Below are positions 7,994 to 17,414 of a DNA stretch of 33,902 nt, in pieces (the first letter of the stretch is position 1; each line of letters opens with the position of its first letter). The stretch spans positions 1 through 33,902 of the forward strand of contig JAQXHU010000076.1 of assembly GCA_029007435.1 (NCBI GenBank). The letters are read 5' to 3'. The notes under the pieces are model-generated. The model was given only the letters and a program-made list of their open reading frames with translations, did no database searches and had not been told where the DNA came from. A program made the position numbers and the translations under genes. The stretch comes from Bacteroidales bacterium (GTDB lineage: Bacteria; Bacteroidota; Bacteroidia; Bacteroidales; UBA932).

Positions 7994-10900
7994 ATGAAAA
8001 AAGAATCTTGTGTAAAAACGGCTGCGGGCATAATCTGCGCATTATGTCTCATATTCGTTCAAGGGTGGAACAGCACCCTGAAAGCGCAGCCAGGAACCGT
8101 GGGCCCCGAATCGGGGACGTGCGTTTTCCACATTGTCGATTCCGAGGGTCTTCCTGTCCCGGGAGCTGCCGTGATGGTGAAAGGCACCAAAACGGGAGAT
8201 GTGGCTGACCAGAACGGAAGATGTGTCCTCGGAGGCCTTCCAAAAGACGCCGTGCTGGTGGTTTCCTGCCTTGGATATGAAGATGTTGAAGTCTCCAGAA
8301 TGGGCAGGTCGGAAATCAAGGTCAAAGTCAGGTCTTCAAGTCTGGCTATGGACGAGGTTGTGGTGGTTGGCTATGGAACCCAGAGGAAGAAAGACCTCTC
8401 CGGGGCAGTGGCTTCCGTCAAAGGCGAGACCATCCGCGAGTTTTCCAATCTGAATGTTGCCTCCGCTCTCCAGGGCCGGGTGTCCGGAGTGGAAATCACC
8501 CAGCTGAACGGCCAGCCGGGCGCCGGTATGCAGGTGCGCATCCGCGGAGCGAACTCCATCAAAGGAAGCAATGACCCGCTTTGGATTATCGACGGCTTCC
8601 CTGGAGACATCAATATGATAAACACCTCCGACATTGAATCAGTGGAGGTGCTGAAAGATGCTTCTGCCACGGCGATCTATGGTTCAAGGGGTGCCAACGG
8701 AGTTGTCATCGTGACCACCCGCAGGGCGAAAGAGGGGGATGTCCGTGTCGAGTACAACGGAAGCGCCGGTGTCCAGAATCTCACCAAGCAGATTGAGATG
8801 CTCAGCGGCGACGAATATATGCATTATCTCAATGAGAAATCAGTCATCCAGGGCAATTCCCCTGTGTTCACTGAAGAGGAAATCGCTGCCAACCAGTGGA
8901 ATACCAACTGGCAGGACGAGATATTCAGGCCTGCTCTCATCACCGACCATTCAATCAATGTCACCGGCGGTTCCAAAAAGATGCAGACCGCTCTCGGAGC
9001 ATCCTGGTTCTCCCAGGACGGTATCATCAAGCACGGCGGCTACAAGAGAGCCTCCATCAATGCCAAGGTGAACTACAATTTCTCAAAATACGTCTCGGCA
9101 AATGCGAACGTCATCTACACTTACACGATTCACGACAAGATGGACTCGCAGGGCGGCGGCCGCGGTTCGACCGTGATCGGCACGGCATTGTCAGCATCTC
9201 CGCTTGCGACACCGCATTATGACGACGGCACCTGGAATGACTTCATCACACAGCCTGCAGGAGGAATGAACCCTGTGGCTTATCTGAGCGAGGTCTCCAC
9301 CAAGTGGCGTTCCAACAGGGTGCTGGCCAATGCCGGAATCACAATCCGTCCGTTTGACGGGTTCTCAATCCAGTCTTCGGCGAATGTCCGCAGCAGCATC
9401 GGCCGCACGGATTATTTCAAGAGCAAGCTCTATCCAAACTACAAAGGCGCTGCCTCCGTCTCTTACGGTGATGCCGTGGAGATAACCAGCAACAACCTCA
9501 TCAACTACGACAAGACATTCAAACGCCACAGCATCAACCTGATGGCCGGTGTCACATACGAGCAGAGCATCTCAAAGAGTATGTCTTCGGGAACGGCCGA
9601 GAATTTCATCAGCGACGTTATGGAGTCTTATGATCTGGATGCGGCGGAGATCAAGGGCCTACCTACATCGAGCTATTCTGAATGGAAGATGCTGTCTTTC
9701 CTCGGAAGGGTGAATTACAATTTCGACAACCGCTATCTGCTTACTGCTAATTTCAGGTCCGACGGTTCTTCCCGTTACAGCAAGGGCAACAAATGGGGAT
9801 ATTTTCCTTCAGTGGCAGCGGCCTGGCGAATTTCACAGGAGAGTTTCCTGAGGAACACGGAATGGCTGTCAGAGCTGAAACTGCGTGTTGGATACGGAGT
9901 CACCGGAAGCACGGCAATCTCTCCTTATTCCACCCAGAACACCCTTGAGAGTGTGAATGTGGTTTTCGACAAGACAACCACTGTAGGCTATGCACCGAAA
10001 GACAAGTATCTTGGAGACCTCAAATGGGAGACTACGGCCCAGTTCAATACCGGAATCGACTTCTCCATCTTCCAGGACAGGCTCAGCATCACTGCGGACT
10101 ATTATCACAAGAAAACCTATAACCTTCTGAATGATGTGGAGATGCCGCGTTCCAGCGGATATACCACAGCGTTGAGGAACATCGGTTCCATCAGAAACTC
10201 CGGATTTGAAATCCAGCTCGACGCAAGGCTCGTGGACAGGGCCGTCAAATGGGATTTCGGAATGAACTTCTCGCTCAACAGGAGCAAGATTCTGAAACTT
10301 GCAGACGGCAAGGACATTTTCGGCCCTACCATCTCCAACGACATTATCCGCGACCAGTTGAACATTATGCGCGAAGGAGAGCAGATGTATCTGTTCTACG
10401 GCTATGTCGAGGACGGTTATGATGAGAAGGGCGCTATTGTTTACAAGGATCTCGACGAGGACGGCAAGATAACGACTTCCGACAAGACCATCATCGGCAA
10501 TCCAAACCCGGATTTCCTGATGAACTTCAATACCTCTGTCAGCTTCAAGGGCCTCACAGTCAGCGCCTTCTTCCAGGGCTCGTTCGGCGGGGACATCTAC
10601 TCTATGACAATGGCGTCCCTGGCTTATGACTATGGTGTCAACGTGAACATGCTCAGGGAAATGTACTACAATCACTGGACTGAGGACAATCCGGCCGCCA
10701 AGTACCCTAACCTGCTCTCCAACATCAATCTCAAGATGTCCGACAGATTCGTTTACGATGCCACCTATCTGCGTCTGAAGAATCTGGAGATAAGTTACGC
10801 TATTCCTTGCAAAGGCAGATTCCTGCAGGGTGCCAAGATATATGTCAGCGGACAGAATCTGGTGACATTCACATCCTATCCTCTCTGGAACCCGGATGTC

Positions 10901-10999
10901 AATGCAAAGGGCGGCGGAAGCTCCCTTGCGCAGGGAATCGATGCCTCCTGCTATCCGATTGCCCGCACATACACGATTGGATGCAGACTTAAATTCTGA
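7994..10999 (+). CDS. susC: SusC-like TonB-dependent outer-membrane transporter
   Basis: 1001 residues, usual length for the family. A signal peptide (about 1-31) is followed by a carboxypeptidase-D regulatory-like domain (about 43-118, VFHIVDSEGLPVPGAAVMVKG). The conserved MDEVVVVGYGTQRKKDLSGA (from M119) opens the plug domain, which includes IRGANSIKGSNDPLWIIDG and VEVLKDASATAIYGSRGANG. A 22-strand barrel and the C-terminal aromatic end (IGCRLKF) follow. It forms the TonB-driven import channel capped by the SusD lipoprotein encoded 26 bases downstream. It is the first gene of the PUL operon, behind the promoter at 7934-7962. No N-terminal STN domain is present, so direct anti-sigma signalling is not expected; control is by the HTCS. 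The imported oligosaccharide is unknown. Confidence 0.97.
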   Translation: MKKESCVKTAAGIICALCLIFVQGWNSTLKAQPGTVGPESGTCVFHIVDSEGLPVPGAAVMVKGTKTGDVADQNGRCVLGGLPKDAVLVVSCLGYEDVEVSRMGRSEIKVKVRSSSLAMDEVVVVGYGTQRKKDLSGAVASVKGETIREFSNLNVASALQGRVSGVEITQLNGQPGAGMQVRIRGANSIKGSNDPLWIIDGFPGDINMINTSDIESVEVLKDASATAIYGSRGANGVVIVTTRRAKEGDVRVEYNGSAGVQNLTKQIEMLSGDEYMHYLNEKSVIQGNSPVFTEEEIAANQWNTNWQDEIFRPALITDHSINVTGGSKKMQTALGASWFSQDGIIKHGGYKRASINAKVNYNFSKYVSANANVIYTYTIHDKMDSQGGGRGSTVIGTALSASPLATPHYDDGTWNDFITQPAGGMNPVAYLSEVSTKWRSNRVLANAGITIRPFDGFSIQSSANVRSSIGRTDYFKSKLYPNYKGAASVSYGDAVEITSNNLINYDKTFKRHSINLMAGVTYEQSISKSMSSGTAENFISDVMESYDLDAAEIKGLPTSSYSEWKMLSFLGRVNYNFDNRYLLTANFRSDGSSRYSKGNKWGYFPSVAAAWRISQESFLRNTEWLSELKLRVGYGVTGSTAISPYSTQNTLESVNVVFDKTTTVGYAPKDKYLGDLKWETTAQFNTGIDFSIFQDRLSITADYYHKKTYNLLNDVEMPRSSGYTTALRNIGSIRNSGFEIQLDARLVDRAVKWDFGMNFSLNRSKILKLADGKDIFGPTISNDIIRDQLNIMREGEQMYLFYGYVEDGYDEKGAIVYKDLDEDGKITTSDKTIIGNPNPDFLMNFNTSVSFKGLTVSAFFQGSFGGDIYSMTMASLAYDYGVNVNMLREMYYNHWTEDNPAAKYPNLLSNINLKMSDRFVYDATYLRLKNLEISYAIPCKGRFLQGAKIYVSGQNLVTFTSYPLWNPDVNAKGGGSSLAQGIDASCYPIARTYTIGCRLKF

Positions 11000-11025
11000 G
11001 TTTAACCCGATAACACAGATTACTT

Positions 11026-12489
11026 ATGAAATTCAACAATATATTTCTGGCCGCTGTGGCCTCCCTGTTGTCCGCCGTGTCCTGCGGGGACTGGGCGATG
11101 CTTGAAGAGCATCCGAAGAAAGTCGATGCGACCACGTTTATGAGGAACGCGGAGGAAGTCCAGGGCGTTATCAACTCGGTATATTATCAGTACCAGAGAG
11201 ATGCGGCGTTCGGCAGGTACCTGAGCATCCTTCCGGAAGCGCTTGCCGACTATGCTTACGGAAGAGGCAATTACAATACTTCCTACGAGACCGGCCTGAC
11301 CACCGGCGCCGTGGGATTAGTGAAGGATTCCTGGGCCGTGCTCTACAGGACAATCCGCTTCTGCAACAATATTATGAGCCAGATAGACGATGCGGAACTC
11401 TCCGACACGGAATACAGGCATTTGACCGGAGAAGTGCGCTATCTCAGGGCTATGTCCTATTCATATCTCGCCAGATACTGGGGAGGAGTGCCTTTCTTCG
11501 ACGAGACCAATATGGACGACTTCAACAAGCCGAGAACTCCGGTGAAGGATATCTGGGAATATGTGGTGGCTGAGGCAGGATATGCTGCAGAGAATCTCCC
11601 GGCAACACCTTCCGCCGCCGGGCGTCCGTCCAAATATTCGGCTTATACGATTAAGGGTGAGGCTCTTATGTATCTTGAAAGATGGTCTGAGGCATATGAT
11701 GCTTTCGACGCTGTGATATCATCCGGCAAATTCTCCCTTGTAGAGGTCAGCACTGCCGATGACTTCATCAAAGTATATGGAGTCGCAGCCAACAACACCC
11801 CGGAGGAGATATTCTATATCAAGTACAATGTGGATGTGAGCGGCTCGTTCCAGTGGATGTTCCTCTGCAAGCCGAACCCGGTTTACCAGACTGGCGCCGT
11901 GGGCATATATTCGGATTATGTCAACAACAAGTTCATTGCCGGGTGGGACAAGAATGACCTGAGATATCAGTGGTCATTGTGGGCGCAGACCGGGAACGGG
12001 GCATTGAACTCCCTCACGAAAACCGGCCTCATCTGCCTGAAATACAGGGATTATGACAATGGCAACGCTACAGACTGGCCTCTCTACAGGTATGCGGACG
12101 TGCTGCTTTGGTGCGCCGAGGCCATTTGCCGCAGGGACGGGAAACCGAACGCCGAGGCTATGGAGTATGTGAATATTGTCAGGCGCAGGGCCTACGGACT
12201 CAATCCGAAGAAGTCCCAGGCTGTGGACAGGAATCTCTCCGACTATGCTGACGCCCAGTCGTTTATGGATATGCTTCTCAAGGAGAGAGGTTATGAGACC
12301 TGCTTTGAGGCCAAGCGCTACAGCGACCTGAAGAGATGCGGACTGCTCGCCGATTATGCAGTCAAAGCCGGCAAGATAGAGTCAGCTTCCCAGGTCAAGG
12401 ATGCCGCCTACTGGTGGCCTATACCTACAGATGAATTCAACTACAACACTGCTCTCGATCCGACTGTGGATCAGAATCCCGGATATTAA
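11026..12489 (+). CDS. susD: SusD/RagB-like surface glycan-binding lipoprotein
   Basis: 487 residues. The signal peptide ends in a lipobox, SAVSC, with C20 as the lipidated residue. The family pattern is clear: TPR-like helices in the N-terminal half, the conserved EVRYLRAMSYSYLARYWGGV segment, and near the end LLKERGYETCFEAKRYSDLKR and YWWPIPTDEFNYNTALDPTVDQNPGY in successive short blocks. It is the lid of the SusC channel and gives glycan specificity at the cell surface. The gene starts 26 bases after susC and ends 17 bases before the hydrolase gene, so it is certainly cotranscribed. Confidence 0.97.
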   Translation: MKFNNIFLAAVASLLSAVSCGDWAMLEEHPKKVDATTFMRNAEEVQGVINSVYYQYQRDAAFGRYLSILPEALADYAYGRGNYNTSYETGLTTGAVGLVKDSWAVLYRTIRFCNNIMSQIDDAELSDTEYRHLTGEVRYLRAMSYSYLARYWGGVPFFDETNMDDFNKPRTPVKDIWEYVVAEAGYAAENLPATPSAAGRPSKYSAYTIKGEALMYLERWSEAYDAFDAVISSGKFSLVEVSTADDFIKVYGVAANNTPEEIFYIKYNVDVSGSFQWMFLCKPNPVYQTGAVGIYSDYVNNKFIAGWDKNDLRYQWSLWAQTGNGALNSLTKTGLICLKYRDYDNGNATDWPLYRYADVLLWCAEAICRRDGKPNAEAMEYVNIVRRRAYGLNPKKSQAVDRNLSDYADAQSFMDMLLKERGYETCFEAKRYSDLKRCGLLADYAVKAGKIESASQVKDAAYWWPIPTDEFNYNTALDPTVDQNPGY

Positions 12490-12506
12490 CCATTGATATT
12501 TTTATT

Positions 12507-13607
12507 ATGAACAGAATATTTCTTGCGGTGACGGCCGCGACTATGCTGCTGTGCTCCTGCGGGCAGGTTCCCGCGGGAGATGCGGAGGGACGCTGGAGCG
12601 AGGAGAAGGCTGCCGGATGGTATGCTGACAAACCTTGGCCTGTGGGATTCAACTATGTGGCGGCCACTGCGATAAACCAGTTCGAGATGTGGCAGGAAGA
12701 GACTTTCGATCCAGCCACTATGGACAAGGAAATGGGAATGGCGCAGGGCCTTGGCTTCAACACCGTCCGCATTTTCCTGCACGACATTGTCTGGGAAGCC
12801 GACCCTGAGGGATTCAAGTCCAGGGTGGACAGATTCCTCGGCATCGCTGAAGCCCACGGGCTGAAGACCATTGTCACTTTCTTCACCAACGGCGGGCGTT
12901 TCGAGAACCCGAAACTCGGTCCCCAGCCTCCTACAGTCCAGGGAGTCCATAATTCCCAGTGGATACAGAGCCCGGGCGCTCCATCAGTCAACGACAGCAC
13001 CACCTGGCCGAGACTTGAGCGTTATGTGAAAGATGTAATCACTGAATTCAAGGATGATGACAGGGTGCTTTACTGGTGTCTTTACAATGAGCCTGAGAAT
13101 TTCAAGCAGGGCGCCAAAAGTCTTCCTCTTCTCCGTGCGGTGTTCAAATGGGCCAGGGAGGTGAATCCTTCACAGCCGCTGTCCTCGCCGATATGGATAT
13201 GTCCGGGCCGTCACGGGACCAAGACCAATTATCCGATTCTGAGTTTCCTCGGGGAAAACTGCGACATTATGACATTCCACTGCTATTACGAGGCTGACGA
13301 GATGGAGGAGTTCATTTCAATAATGAAACAGTTCGGGCGGCCGATGATATGCCAGGAATATATGGGCCGTCCGCGCTCCACATTCGAGGAAATTATGCCG
13401 ATTCTCAAACGGGAAAAGGTCGGCGCTGTCTCCTGGGGACTCACAGCCGGCAAATGCAATTTCCATCTTCAGTGGGGAAGCAAGGCCGGCGACCCGGAAC
13501 CGGAAGTGTGGTTCCACGACATTTTCCGTCTTGACGGCACTCCTTACAGCCAGGAGGAAGTCGATTTCATCAAGTCGATGACCGCTGGAATCAATGTGGC
13601 TGAATAA
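12507..13607 (+). CDS. Clan GH-A (GH5-like) glycoside hydrolase lipoprotein
   Basis: 366 residues. A lipobox, LLCSC, places the acylated Cys at residue 18. The body is a TIM barrel of the cellulase-like type: GFNYVAATAINQFEMWQEET near the start, LGFNTVRIFLHDIVWE, the proposed acid/base E195 in CLYNEPEN, and the proposed nucleophile E284 in ICQEYMG. The spacing of the two glutamates and the NEP signature are those of retaining clan GH-A enzymes. Relatives are often annotated as cellulase-like or 1,4-beta-xylanase by similarity only. As a surface lipoprotein between susD and other binding proteins, it is the best candidate for an endo-acting enzyme that makes the first cuts. The exact GH family and substrate are not decided by the sequence. 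Confidence 0.85.
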   Translation: MNRIFLAVTAATMLLCSCGQVPAGDAEGRWSEEKAAGWYADKPWPVGFNYVAATAINQFEMWQEETFDPATMDKEMGMAQGLGFNTVRIFLHDIVWEADPEGFKSRVDRFLGIAEAHGLKTIVTFFTNGGRFENPKLGPQPPTVQGVHNSQWIQSPGAPSVNDSTTWPRLERYVKDVITEFKDDDRVLYWCLYNEPENFKQGAKSLPLLRAVFKWAREVNPSQPLSSPIWICPGRHGTKTNYPILSFLGENCDIMTFHCYYEADEMEEFISIMKQFGRPMICQEYMGRPRSTFEEIMPILKREKVGAVSWGLTAGKCNFHLQWGSKAGDPEPEVWFHDIFRLDGTPYSQEEVDFIKSMTAGINVAE

Positions 13608-13631
13608 TTTATTGACATTATTTATAATATT

Positions 13632-15518
13632 ATGAAAATCAAATATTTATGTCTTATATCCCTGGCGCTTTGCGGATTCGCCGCCTGCGACAAGAGCTCC
13701 GCTGACGACAATCCGAATCCTCGTCCGGGAAAGGAAGAGGAAGAACTTCCCGAGATTTCGGGCCTGTCCTCAATCTATGATTTGAACACGGTGGAAGGGT
13801 ATCTCAATTCTCATTCGGCCACCTGGCAGAACAGCACGCTGGAGATGGATTACACTTCCCTTGTAACTATTGAGAATCCGAAGGTAACTCCGTTGTATCC
13901 GATGTACCCGCGCATCAAGAAAACGGCAGTAGGGACATATATACTTATCTACCAGCAGAATACGGCTGCACACGATGTGTATTTGTCCAGGAGTGCCAAT
14001 CTCAGGAGCTGGACAGAGATGGAGACACAGTTGTTTGCCAAGACGGATATGAAACAGTATGAGTCCGAGGTTATGGACAGGGTCCTGTTCACATCGGCTG
14101 ACGCCATAGTGCTGGCCAACGGGGACATTCTGGCGTTCGCCTCTTTCCGCCTGAACAACGGCTACCGCACAAATCCGTTGAACAACGGAATAATGATGAG
14201 GCGTTCGACCGACAACGGAAACAGCTGGTCAGAGCCTGAGGTGATATACAGGGGGACCAACTGGGAGCCTTCCGCCCTGCAGCTCAGGACCGGCGAAATC
14301 CACGTCTATTTCACCAGTTCCGACCCTAACAAGGGCGATTCAGGAACTGCCCTTCTCCGTTCCAATGACAACGGAAAGACCTGGACGTCAGTGGGCAAGA
14401 TTATCCGCCAGTATGCTGGTACAGCTATGGACGGTTCCGGAGACCCTATCTATACTGACCAGATGCCGGTTGCCATCCAGCTGAACGGCAGTGACCGGAT
14501 AGCTGTGGCTATCGAATCCAGATTCGGAAGGACCGGCACTTCAGCTGACAAGTACCATATCTCTATGGCCTACAGTGCTGACAACTGGGCCGCAGGCGGA
14601 CTTGCCGGCACTGAGGAAGGTCCGGCTGACAGGAAATCCAACCTGTATCTGAACGAGGCCGCTCCATATCTCCGCCAGTTCCGTTCCGGCGAGACCCTGC
14701 TTTCCACCGGAGTCAGCAAGGTGTTCAATATCAGGATAGGCAATTCCAAAGCGAGCCAGTTCGGCACACCTATGCCTACAGTCTTCAAAAACGGCTGCTG
14801 GGGCTCCATTGAAATCATTGATGACCATACAGTCATCGGAGTGTTCCCGTTCGCCTGGTCGGAGACTGTTGACGGCAATTCTGTATCAAGAGCCCGAATC
14901 CAGCTTGCCAAATTCGTTCTGAACCACGGAGTCAATGCCTCTGCCTTCACTCCGGTTGTGGACGGCACCGCAGAAGACTGGAAAAATGTGGATGACGCAT
15001 TGTTCATAGGCAGCGAAAGCACTACGAGTTCGGTGTTCCGTTTCGGCTATGACTCTGAGAATCTGTATGGTATGATTGAAAGAAAAGACGAGTCCCTCAC
15101 CTCGCAGGACGGATTTGAACTTATGTTCCAGAGCGGAAACGGCAGCGGAAATCCTGTCGTGCTCAAATTCTCGTTCAACGAAGGAAAGCTCACCTGTTCG
15201 GACGCCAATGTGAAATTCGCCTACGGCCTTATCGGCAATCTGGACGACGATATGGAGGATGACGGAATGGCGATAGAATTCTCAATTCCGCGCTCATCCC
15301 TGAATGTGGTGAATGACGGGCTGCTGTTCAATGCCGTGATCAAGGACGCCGCCGGAGATGACACTTTCTGGGGACTGACAGGGACCAATTATTCCAAATG
15401 GCTCAAGCTGGATCTGAAACCTGCTTCCGAACCTGCTCCGGAACCTGAACCCGGAAAGGGAGAGAATTATGGAGACGGTCCTTCCTGGGGAGAAGGCGAT
15501 GAAGTTGACCCTTGGTGA
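13632..15518 (+). CDS. Sialidase-fold (Asp-box propeller) lipoprotein with CBM9-like tail
   Basis: 628 residues. Lipobox GFAAC (C19) is followed by an acidic, Pro-rich tether. A six-bladed propeller of the sialidase superfamily follows, with Asp boxes STDNGNSW and SNDNGKTW (about residues 190 and 245). Family landmarks are MYPRIKKTAVGTYIL, YRGTNWEPSALQL, IYTDQMPVAI and GCWGSIEII. A CBM9/DOMON-like beta-sandwich follows (about 440-593; VDGTAEDWKNVDDALFIG, FGYDSENLYGMIE), then a PAPEPEPGKG linker and an acidic end. The landmarks are shared with the protein at 20757-22319, so the two are paralogs within one operon. It lacks the FRIP motif of typical GH33 sialidases; YPRI could supply the equivalent Arg. 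GH93-like exo-hydrolases share the fold. Probably a surface exo-glycosidase or glycan-binding protein; substrate unknown. Confidence 0.75.
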   Translation: MKIKYLCLISLALCGFAACDKSSADDNPNPRPGKEEEELPEISGLSSIYDLNTVEGYLNSHSATWQNSTLEMDYTSLVTIENPKVTPLYPMYPRIKKTAVGTYILIYQQNTAAHDVYLSRSANLRSWTEMETQLFAKTDMKQYESEVMDRVLFTSADAIVLANGDILAFASFRLNNGYRTNPLNNGIMMRRSTDNGNSWSEPEVIYRGTNWEPSALQLRTGEIHVYFTSSDPNKGDSGTALLRSNDNGKTWTSVGKIIRQYAGTAMDGSGDPIYTDQMPVAIQLNGSDRIAVAIESRFGRTGTSADKYHISMAYSADNWAAGGLAGTEEGPADRKSNLYLNEAAPYLRQFRSGETLLSTGVSKVFNIRIGNSKASQFGTPMPTVFKNGCWGSIEIIDDHTVIGVFPFAWSETVDGNSVSRARIQLAKFVLNHGVNASAFTPVVDGTAEDWKNVDDALFIGSESTTSSVFRFGYDSENLYGMIERKDESLTSQDGFELMFQSGNGSGNPVVLKFSFNEGKLTCSDANVKFAYGLIGNLDDDMEDDGMAIEFSIPRSSLNVVNDGLLFNAVIKDAAGDDTFWGLTGTNYSKWLKLDLKPASEPAPEPEPGKGENYGDGPSWGEGDEVDPW

Positions 15519-15542
15519 TAATCTTTTGATTGGTAATTATTT

Positions 15543-17414
15543 ATGAAGAGTATAAATATAATGTCGCTGGCGCTTTTATGCGCAATCGCGGCAGGCTGCG
15601 CAAAGGATAACGCAGCTCCTGAAAACAGCGTCGGACACAGCACCGGCAGCATTACAGGCATCATTCCGTCCACCAGGACATCTCTTGATATGTCGATGGA
15701 CGTGGTATGGAATTCCGGGGACAGGATTATGCTGTTCAGTCCGGAATGTCCGGGAGGACAGGCATATGTCACAGAGTCTTCCCAGACAAAGGAAGGCGCT
15801 TTCAATCCAGAGGGCGAGTCAACTCCAGGCACTAAGAGATATGCGGTTTATCCGGCTTCGGCAGTGGAGGGGGCAACCCTTTCGGGAGAGACTGTGAAAG
15901 TGGATTTCTCAGCTGCTGCAGTTCAGGGTTTCGCCGGGGCCCTGGATGCCAATGCGGACATCTCGATACTTCCGATGACTGCCTGTTCCGGGAATGACAA
16001 GTTTGCATTCAAGAATCTCTTTGGCGGAATCAAGTTGCAGATGGTTGATTACCAGGACCTTGGTATTATGGTCAAAAAGGTGGAGATTACCTCTCTTGAT
16101 GGTCTCCAGATAGCCGGCAAGGCCGATGTGAATCTGGTTGACGGAACCTTCACACTTGCTGCGGACGGCGGGGCCTCCTCCATTGTCCTTGACCTCGGAG
16201 CCGGAGTGAGCATCGCTTCAGGAGGCAGTTTCGAGAGCGTTGCGGATTTCATCGCCTTCATTCCTGCGGGCACGTACAGCAAAGGCTTCAGGTTCACCAT
16301 CACCGATACAGAAGGCCGCATTTACAAGAAAGAAATGGCGTCGGCCATCACTGTCGAGCCGGGATTCGTAACACCGCTCAAGGCAGTACCTCTTTCACTG
16401 TATTATGGTAAGGCAAACTGCTGCCAGACAGCGGTTTCAGGCACTGTTGACATTGACATAACCCCGTATTACACATTCTCGCCGGACTTCATTTACGAGA
16501 ACATCAAGGTCGAGGGCAACACATCCCTTGCGAAGAGCGCCAAAGTCATCTGGCAGCATCCTGTATCAGGGGAGAGCGGTGATGTGGTGGGCACTCCGTC
16601 CATCAAGGACAATCTCCTTCAGGTTCCAGTCAAAGGCTTGAAAGGCAATGCTTTGGTGGGTATTTGCGACGCTTCCGGAAATGTGCTCTGGTCATACCAT
16701 ATCTGGGTGTCGGAAATAAATGACCTCAAGTACACCAATGAGACAGCGGGCGATTTCACGATGATGGACAGGGCCCTGGGCGCCGTGAGCGTGACTTTGA
16801 AGGACCAGAACAGCTACGGATATTTCTACCAGTGGGGAAGGAAAGACCCGTTCCCGCGTCCGGTTCCGCTCACAAGACCGACATCGGATGATAAGTATAA
16901 GAATGCAGATGTGGAACTTACGGCCAATACAGCGTCCACTGCGGAGACAGGCACCATCGGCTATGCGGTCTCTCATCCTGACACCAGGATTCTGGATGCG
17001 AAAAGCTGGTATTTCGGCGGCACTCCTGCCGGTCTCTGGGGCAATTCCAAAGGCACTTATGAGGGAGGAAAAGGCGTGAAGACTATCTATGACCCGTGCC
17101 CTGAGGGATACCGTGTGGCCGACCCGATGTGCTATTCGATGGGATGGCAGTTCGACAAAGATTATTGCAATGCCAATTACGGATACAACTTCATCGTTGA
17201 CGGAGGCTCGGTGACTTCCGCATATCCTACCAACGGATTCCTGAGTGCCAATGGAAATGCCGTCGAATATCTTGAGTATCGTGGCTATCTTTGGACCAAT
17301 GCATTCGGAGACACCGGCGGCGTGAGATTCTATTACAACAATGCGTCAATCAAAAACACGGACCAGAACGTTCCTTCAATCGGAATGGCTGTCCGCTGTA
17401 TAAAAGAACAATAA
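15543..17414 (+). CDS. Fimbrillin-like lipoprotein with C-terminal FISUMP domain, likely surface glycan-binding protein
   Basis: 623 residues with lipobox AIAAGC (C19). Residues about 30-290 resemble fimbrillin-family lipoproteins: the STRTSLD and VVWNSGDRIMLFS opening, YAVYPASA, FAFKNLFGGIKLQM and FIAFIPAGTYSKGF. Residues about 295-400 form a second beta-rich segment. The rest (about 404-623) matches the Fibrobacter-major-paralogous (FISUMP) pattern: MMDRALGAVS, GYFYQWGRKDPFP, YDPCPEGYRVADP and a closing SIGMAVRCIKEQ. No catalytic motif is seen. Position after susCD and surface enzymes suggests a surface glycan-binding protein, but a structural or adhesin role is possible. Its stop codon overlaps the next start by one base (TAATG), so the two are translationally coupled. 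Confidence 0.75.
   Translation: MKSINIMSLALLCAIAAGCAKDNAAPENSVGHSTGSITGIIPSTRTSLDMSMDVVWNSGDRIMLFSPECPGGQAYVTESSQTKEGAFNPEGESTPGTKRYAVYPASAVEGATLSGETVKVDFSAAAVQGFAGALDANADISILPMTACSGNDKFAFKNLFGGIKLQMVDYQDLGIMVKKVEITSLDGLQIAGKADVNLVDGTFTLAADGGASSIVLDLGAGVSIASGGSFESVADFIAFIPAGTYSKGFRFTITDTEGRIYKKEMASAITVEPGFVTPLKAVPLSLYYGKANCCQTAVSGTVDIDITPYYTFSPDFIYENIKVEGNTSLAKSAKVIWQHPVSGESGDVVGTPSIKDNLLQVPVKGLKGNALVGICDASGNVLWSYHIWVSEINDLKYTNETAGDFTMMDRALGAVSVTLKDQNSYGYFYQWGRKDPFPRPVPLTRPTSDDKYKNADVELTANTASTAETGTIGYAVSHPDTRILDAKSWYFGGTPAGLWGNSKGTYEGGKGVKTIYDPCPEGYRVADPMCYSMGWQFDKDYCNANYGYNFIVDGGSVTSAYPTNGFLSANGNAVEYLEYRGYLWTNAFGDTGGVRFYYNNASIKNTDQNVPSIGMAVRCIKEQ

Noticed and set aside
9869..10675. 268-codon minus-strand frame inside susC
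   Set aside because: Antisense shadow of a strongly conserved SusC coding frame, with no domain of its own.
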